64,000 bases of DNA, from positions 2,170,001 to 2,234,000 of the forward strand of contig JAMWBK010000004.1 of the NCBI GenBank assembly GCA_029953675.1, given 5' to 3'. Within the stretch, counting starts at the first letter, position 1. Each line of letters begins with the position of its first letter. Below the pieces are notes generated by a model. It saw only the letters and a list, made by a program, of their open reading frames with translations. It was not told the origin of the DNA and did no database searches. The position numbers were made by a program, and so were the translations under genes. Origin of the DNA: Rhodosorus marinus (lineage: Eukaryota > Rhodophyta > Stylonematophyceae > Stylonematales > Stylonemataceae). Positions 58,826 to 64,000 of this stretch are shown here, one piece after another.

Positions 58826-61800
58826 TACGCGGTGGTCCCCGCCTTGAGCAGATATTTCATGGGCAAAAGAGTAAGGAGGCTCAACAAGGGCACACAAAAG
58901 CACTTGAACACAGAAGCTCAAAAACCAACTAGACACGCGAAAAAGCGGGGTTCGTTTGCGGATAGCTTTCAATATTCTGGGTTCCCAGGAAACTCAGTTG
59001 ATGCTCCGCTCTTAGAGTATATCCCTCGCTTCCCCAAAACTCTTTTCCAACTCCCCTTGATAATCCTCTCCAGCCAAATTCTAACCCGGAAAAGCCAAAA
59101 CAAAAAAAAAAAAAAAACTTCCCTCCCCAACGCCAAGACTTTCTCCCAAACGCCCTTAGAAGCGCCCAAAATATTTCAAAAATCAATATATACACCCACC
59201 AGCTACTCACCAAAAAAAAAGAGGGCCTCCCTTCACAAAAATCCAGCTTCTTGTCCAAAAGAGACAGAAATTTCCTCCGTCACGATAGACATGCCATCTC
59301 CCCACGTGAGCCGCATTGTTACCCACTAGCATCGTTAAGAACCCACCAAAGATTCCACTCCAAACGGGCCAAATTCAAAATAAAAATAAAACTCTGAAAA
59401 AGGCAACCCTACTCACCCCCCTCAACCTCCGCAAAAAAATCTAAGCGAGCCAATTCTAATTGGGGTTCGTGTAACACCCCTCTTTTCAACAGTGCAGTTC
59501 ATTATCAACTCCGGTGCGACACCCCTCTTCTCTGCGAACAACGTTCTATAAATGCAAATAAATAAATAATAATTACTCCCAATAAAAACACTTCCACTCC
59601 CCCCTGGCAAAATTGCACTTTCTCGAGGCGCCTGCTTAGCCCCTTTGAGAGGGGGGTTAGGGTGGTGGTACGACCCTCCCATTTACCACTGTCTGCAACT
59701 CCTCTTACGGGGTATATCTCATAAGACAATATTTTGGCGCCTAGTGTTCAAATCATCCTTTGGAAGATTCTACAGATTCAATCAAGATATCATATCAGTC
59801 AAAATATACCATATCGTAAAATTCCGTTGTTATAGCAAGAAAACAATACAAATACAGGTTTTTCGGTTTGGGGAGTCGTTTTCTTTTTTTCTATTTTTTC
59901 CATAGCTGGATATGGGGTCTCTCCCCTCCCGCAAAAAAATTTCTATCCGCGATTATTCGCGCATTCGCTTCCTTACCTTTTGGGGGCGGCGCGGGCGCCT
60001 GGGGTGGGTTGGAACAGTTGTAGTTTGCAAGCAACTCCCCTAAGACGACAGGAGCGAGGCTGGACCTGCCCTGCAACAAGGGCTTATGGAGACGGTTCAG
60101 ACAGTAGAATTTGATTTGCTCTCCTCAGGTTCGGCGGGGAAGCCAATGTCCCTGACTCCCGGAGCATGAGGGTCTTCGCTAATCGCGAACAGTACGATTC
60201 TCTCCCACAAATCTCGGGTATCCAGCTACCGGACGATTTCAGCGCACGGTGTCAGACAATTTCATGGGCGAACCGCAGATCCAAAGCAAGGTGACTAAGC
60301 CCTGTGCGATGTCATGAACGCACTCGGCAGGTACAATCCATGCAGCCCAATTACACAGTTCATCCTCTCCAAGACAGCCTCGCTGTTTGACAGCACTCGC
60401 ACAGCCATGGTACGAAAGAAGAACGTCCAGGAATCCTCCTCAAAGGTCCCATAGTTCGCCACAAACCAACTCCCCGATTGCGGCAAACCCGTCAAGACAA
60501 AAGCCCAGCAACCGAGAGCAAAGACGGCGCGGTTTAAAACGCTCAAAAACTTCGTCGACGGCTGACCCGAAGCTACCCGACCCCCATCACAGAACCACCT
60601 CCAGAAACTACCTACCACAACCACTCCTTCCTCTATAGCCAGAGACCCGTCCTCTTAATATGTAAAGCCACTGTCAAAAACCCCAAAAGGCAGATCGACC
60701 TGCTTCCCCACCGGCAGAACGAAAAAAGTTGTGAAATGTCTTCTCATGTAGCCATCCTCTGATTGGTTCACAAGCGAATACACTCCAAAAATAATAACGA
60801 ATCCAAAGTGTATTCACCAGGCCTTAAGTTTCTCAACTAATTCTGTCAACCCCTTTAAATCCAGAACCACAATCCCATCCTTCCTTCCCCCCTTCAGACC
60901 CCCCCCCCGCCCCTTCATCCGCAATCCAGTTTTCCACTGCTTTCCGAGGAGAAAACCATTTAATTGTAATTTAAAAATTTGTAGGAGGATGAACAGACAA
61001 TAGATATTCAAACTCGGTACAGTCCAATAAAAGGAGGGGGGTGGATGGGTGGGGGTTGGTTGGAGGGAAGGGGGTGGGAGGGGGTTGGGGTTATATAGGT
61101 TTAGGGGAAATCATTCTGAAAAAAAGGGAAGAGGATCAAAATCTATTTTCTAGCTTTTGTTCCGAAGAAAAAACGAGGAGTCTTTGTACGGCTTTCAATT
61201 TAAAAATAAAATGGAGTTTGGAAGAAGTAAAGGGTAAGGATTGGCTAGTTTCATGACTGATAACTAGATTTGTTTGAAAATTAGGTAGGAAGGTGGAAAG
61301 TATTTGTTTTTCTTGTTTTTCCCTTTGGGTTTGTTTGTTGATAGAATATTTGATTGTCGATGATAGGGGGGCGTCAACGCGCCAGTAGATGTTAGATTGG
61401 CAAGCAGGCTCCATCTTCCTGAGAGGGTAGAGACTGGGAAGGTGAGACTTTCGGACCAATCCTCAGGTTCTATGGTTTTGGATTTTCATTGACTACATAC
61501 GGCTTCTAAGCCGCCACCAGCGCAAACGCGGGCTCTAGCTGAAACCCGTCGGGGGTGGGAGGAGTTGATTATACATACGTTGCGGACAAGAGGAGCGCCA
61601 CTGTTGATGCTCTTTTGTGCTGATCTATAGCTGTATGTTCTATGGCGTGTTTGCGTGACTCATCTTCTTTTCACGGAGAGAGAAATGCTGCGGTGTAGAA
61701 TGACGATATGTCCTTTGTCGTGGGTTTTAGGCGCCAACGTTGATGATAGTCCCACAGGCCTATATCGAAAGCACAAAGAGAAGCGCTAAAAGCGTGAAAG

Positions 61801-62607
61801 CGTCAGCGCATGTAGCAGGATATATTTGTAGTCACGCTGCCTTCACAAGCACTACAGCGCTTTTACGTTCTAGTGTTTTACCACCCTAGCTACCCTTGCA
61901 CGGTGGCTGACATTGACTACATGACGGGAGGCTCACATTCTAGAGGCGAAGCGTCTTTCGGAAACCTCAATGCACAACTCTCCATACTGTTAGGCTGTCA
62001 GTTTCGGACTCCCAGTCCATGGGCTTGCCTGGATCCTGCTCTTGCTTCAGTGTGCAGCGACTTCTTGAGACAGATGCTCACATGATGAGACTGGGAGGAA
62101 GTTCGGCACTTGGAGTATCAAAATTGCTTCGCTTGTAGCTTGCCAAGATAAAAAGTCCAGTTCCCCAGCGTTTAATCCCAAGCACCAGCTTGCGTTTGCG
62201 GTAATGAAACAATTTCGCTTCCCCCCCCCAAATGCTGCAAGGGGAATTGAGCGCAAGTACGTGAATACTTGAGACAGAAGAATCAGTTACATCTGGCTAG
62301 ACTAAAACGCAACATTGCAGCTACAGCGGAATTGGTATCACGCTTCCACACTTAGATATGCTGCATACCAGCACTTGTTCTCCTCCGACACCGCGTTGGA
62401 CAATGCGAAGCGCCCTGCAATGCATGGTCGGTGGCAAATGCGAAGGAAGAGCCGTCGAGACCTGGGGGATCGTTGAACTAGAGGCTGCAGATCTGGTACT
62501 GACAAAAATCTACGTTAGAAGACGATCATTGGAGGTCACGCGATTTCATTGTCAAACTGTTGATGCTGATTTGAGCTGGTTGTTCTCTCAGCCGCGAAAA
62601 AATAGAA
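58826..62607. other. Long gene-poor region with homopolymer and G-rich tracts
   Basis: Nearly 3.8 kb with no gene that can be supported. It contains an A-run (59100-59117), C-runs (60901-60910), a dense G-tract block (61036-61093), and a 59500-59900 AT-rich part. A minus-strand frame at 60295-60624 has one hydrophobic segment (AVFALGCWAFVLTGL) but no ATG at its start. This may be a subgenic spacer or hold weakly conserved exons. Confidence 0.4.
61036..61093 (+). other. G-rich tract with G-quadruplex potential
   Basis: More than eight runs of three or more G within ~58 bp, separated by 1-5 bases, meeting the usual G-quadruplex pattern on the plus strand. No gene starts next to it, so a role is unknown. 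Confidence 0.7.
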
Positions 62608-62955
62608 ATGGCATTCGTGAATTTTGGGTCTTTTGGTGCTGTTCGCGGAGCCAAGGAATGCCGGACTTGCTCTCAGAGGATCATAAGAAGGAACAAGGAA
62701 GACGATGACAAGCCGATGTTTGAGCGCCTCGCTGATGAGCCTATGTTCGAGCGGCTTCCTGGTGAGAAGGCACAGTTTTCTGAGGAAAAACCGCTTCCCC
62801 TCGTGGATTTCTGGAATAAGAATACGGGATTTATCGAGGATCTGGCACCTGTGCTTTCATCCTTTCCGCTCCTCATACTGTTGCTGTTTTTGACAATTGG
62901 AGCGTTTACCAAGTTGCTTTTGGACAACAACCTTTCCCTGATCGGTAACTATTGA
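62608..62955 (+). CDS. Small single-pass membrane protein of unknown function
   Basis: Single frame of 115 codons from ATG at 62608. The N-terminus is basic with a CRTC pair, followed by an internal repeat (KPMFERLADEPMFERLPGE, so PMFERL twice). A single C-terminal membrane segment (FPLLILLLFLTIGAFTKLLL) ends near the C-terminus. Leader-like N-terminus and a C-terminal anchor would fit an organelle membrane protein, such as a small thylakoid protein, but no family was recognised. Confidence 0.5.
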   Translation: MAFVNFGSFGAVRGAKECRTCSQRIIRRNKEDDDKPMFERLADEPMFERLPGEKAQFSEEKPLPLVDFWNKNTGFIEDLAPVLSSFPLLILLLFLTIGAFTKLLLDNNLSLIGNY

Positions 62956-63245
62956 AGCAGTCGCGGGAGATGTCCTGAATGCCGAGCGATCTGACTCAAA
63001 GAGGATTAGTGAACTCGAGTACCGCAAATTTCATGCAATACCGACGTCCTTTTTCGTACCCAATGGATGTCGATTGCCCAGCATGCTTCGCCACGGGCAA
63101 GCTCAAACCATACACGAGGGCGGGAATAGTGCGGGCTTGATGACTTCGAAGGTCTAGGCCGATTGTGTTGGTGTGATTTAATGCGTCTTAAGAAAAGAAG
63201 ATTGGCGTAAATTTTGTGAGCCTGAGAATTCCTAACGTCTCATTC

Positions 63246-64000
63246 TCAACGCTCTGCCACGTGAACCTTTCGTTTGACCTCCTTACATTTCTGCTTTGAA
63301 GACAAAGCTTTGATTGAAAGCTTGGTCTCCTGAAGAACCGATAAGTGGCTTCTTATTGTAGCCTTTACACTCTTCTCGCCGTTTTCTCGTATCCATGGCT
63401 CTCGGAGTGCTTTCTGTGTTGACGGTCTTGATTTTGGGTCAGTTCTGAGCAGTTTCCTGACAAAGCCTCGAGCACTCTCACTAACCCATGGTGGAAAGTA
63501 CATGCCCTCAGCTGCATATATCTTGTGCTTAAGCTCACAGAGTCGATCATCTTCGAAGGGCAACTTTCCGCAAAGCATAAAATACAGCACGACACCGCAG
63601 GACCATACGTCTGCATGTATTCCCTCCTTGATGGTGAGCAAGGTAACCCCATTGAACAGCTCCGGAGCACGACAAGAAAGCTGCGATGGAACGTACTGAA
63701 GCACACCTGTAGATGCCTTGAGTTTGATTGCGCCGGTACATATATTCAAAACGCATAACTCGTCGTTGTTACCAATTGAAATGTTTCTAGGTTGGATATC
63801 CCAATGGGCTATTCCCTTGCTGTGGTAGTGCTCCAAACCCGTGAGGAGCTGTACGATCAGATAGCGGCTCCGACTTTCATCTATCCTTCCATTCCATTTG
63901 ACCTCATCCAGGAGAGTCGCCCAACCCCGACCGACCCTATCATGGACGAGGTACACCTCACCATCAGATAGAACAAGCGCACGAACTCTGCTTACCGCTG
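63246..64000 (-). CDS. Divergent protein kinase (pseudokinase-like), 5' end beyond the window
   Basis: The frame is open to the window edge, so the N-lobe is missing here. Sequence from the edge reads ALVLSDGEVYLVHDRVGRG, the hinge region, then the C-lobe: LLTGLEHYHSKGIAHWDIQP, where HRDLKPEN has become HWDIQPRN (Asp and Asn kept). The DFG site is not recognisable (ELCVLNICTGAI). APE is intact (SCRAPELFNG), followed by DVWSCGVVLYFMLCGKLPF, which is typical of CAMK/SNF1-type kinases, and LLRTDPKSRPSTQKALREPW. A short basic tail follows. The fold is sure; activity is doubtful because the metal-binding DFG motif is lost. Confidence 0.85.
   Translation of the reverse strand, partial: AVSRVRALVLSDGEVYLVHDRVGRGWATLLDEVKWNGRIDESRSRYLIVQLLTGLEHYHSKGIAHWDIQPRNISIGNNDELCVLNICTGAIKLKASTGVLQYVPSQLSCRAPELFNGVTLLTIKEGIHADVWSCGVVLYFMLCGKLPFEDDRLCELKHKIYAAEGMYFPPWVSESARGFVRKLLRTDPKSRPSTQKALREPWIRENGEKSVKATIRSHLSVLQETKLSIKALSSKQKCKEVKRKVHVAER

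Noticed and set aside
60295-60624. Possible membrane protein frame on the minus strand
   Set aside because: No ATG at the start and no supporting exon; left as a possibility inside the gene-poor region.
1-64000. tRNA genes, rRNA, CRISPR arrays, bacterial operons
   Set aside because: No T-loop-like sequence in a folding context, no regularly spaced direct repeats with unique spacers, and abundant spliceosomal introns; the tRNA check was by eye only and tRNAscan-SE would settle it.

Overview
This window is nuclear DNA from a photosynthetic eukaryote, most likely a unicellular red alga. Genes lie on both strands and are cut by short GT-AG introns, mostly 70-130 nt. The functional mix points to the red lineage: a plastid-type NusG with a leader, a lumenal PsbQ'-like photosystem II protein with a twin-arginine signal, and a DPE2-type glucanotransferase as expected where starch is handled in the cytosol. 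No plastid or mitochondrial gene cluster, rRNA, tRNA or CRISPR array was seen. The lineage is an inference; no marker gene fixes the species.

Layout. 0-15 kb: NusG-like factor (-), pfkB sugar kinase (-), an RNase III-fold protein that looks catalytically dead (+), an NCA2/DGS1 mitochondrial membrane protein (-), a degenerate tandem-repeat block, and a coiled-coil protein (-). 15-30 kb: PRP28/DDX23 spliceosomal helicase (-) with an in-frame Arg-Asp microsatellite, a CPA1 Na+/H+ exchanger (-), ADA2 (+), an EttA-type ABC-F ATPase (-) and PsbQ' (-). 30-46 kb: FKBP-TPR immunophilin (+), malate dehydrogenase (-), a zone of degenerate repeats, a small basic protein (-), ZNHIT2-like protein (-), an unknown polytopic membrane protein with an acidic tail (+), a protein kinase-PP2C fusion (+) and a small coiled-coil protein (+). 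46-64 kb: DPE2 (-), an unknown basic protein (-), a broken Copia-type retroelement fragment, two small unknown genes, a SIRT1-like deacetylase (-), a long gene-poor stretch with G-rich tracts, a small membrane protein (+) and the 3' part of a divergent kinase (-) that runs off the window.

There is no operon logic; most genes are independent housekeeping loci. Reading frames were checked across proposed splice junctions: for most genes the phases agree exactly and rebuild complete domains. The most unusual items are the kinase-PP2C fusion with a degenerate kinase half, the tandem inactive RNase III-fold protein, a repeated W-L-F motif in the acidic tails of NusG and of the unknown membrane protein, two perfect long hairpins, and repeat-rich intergenic islands.
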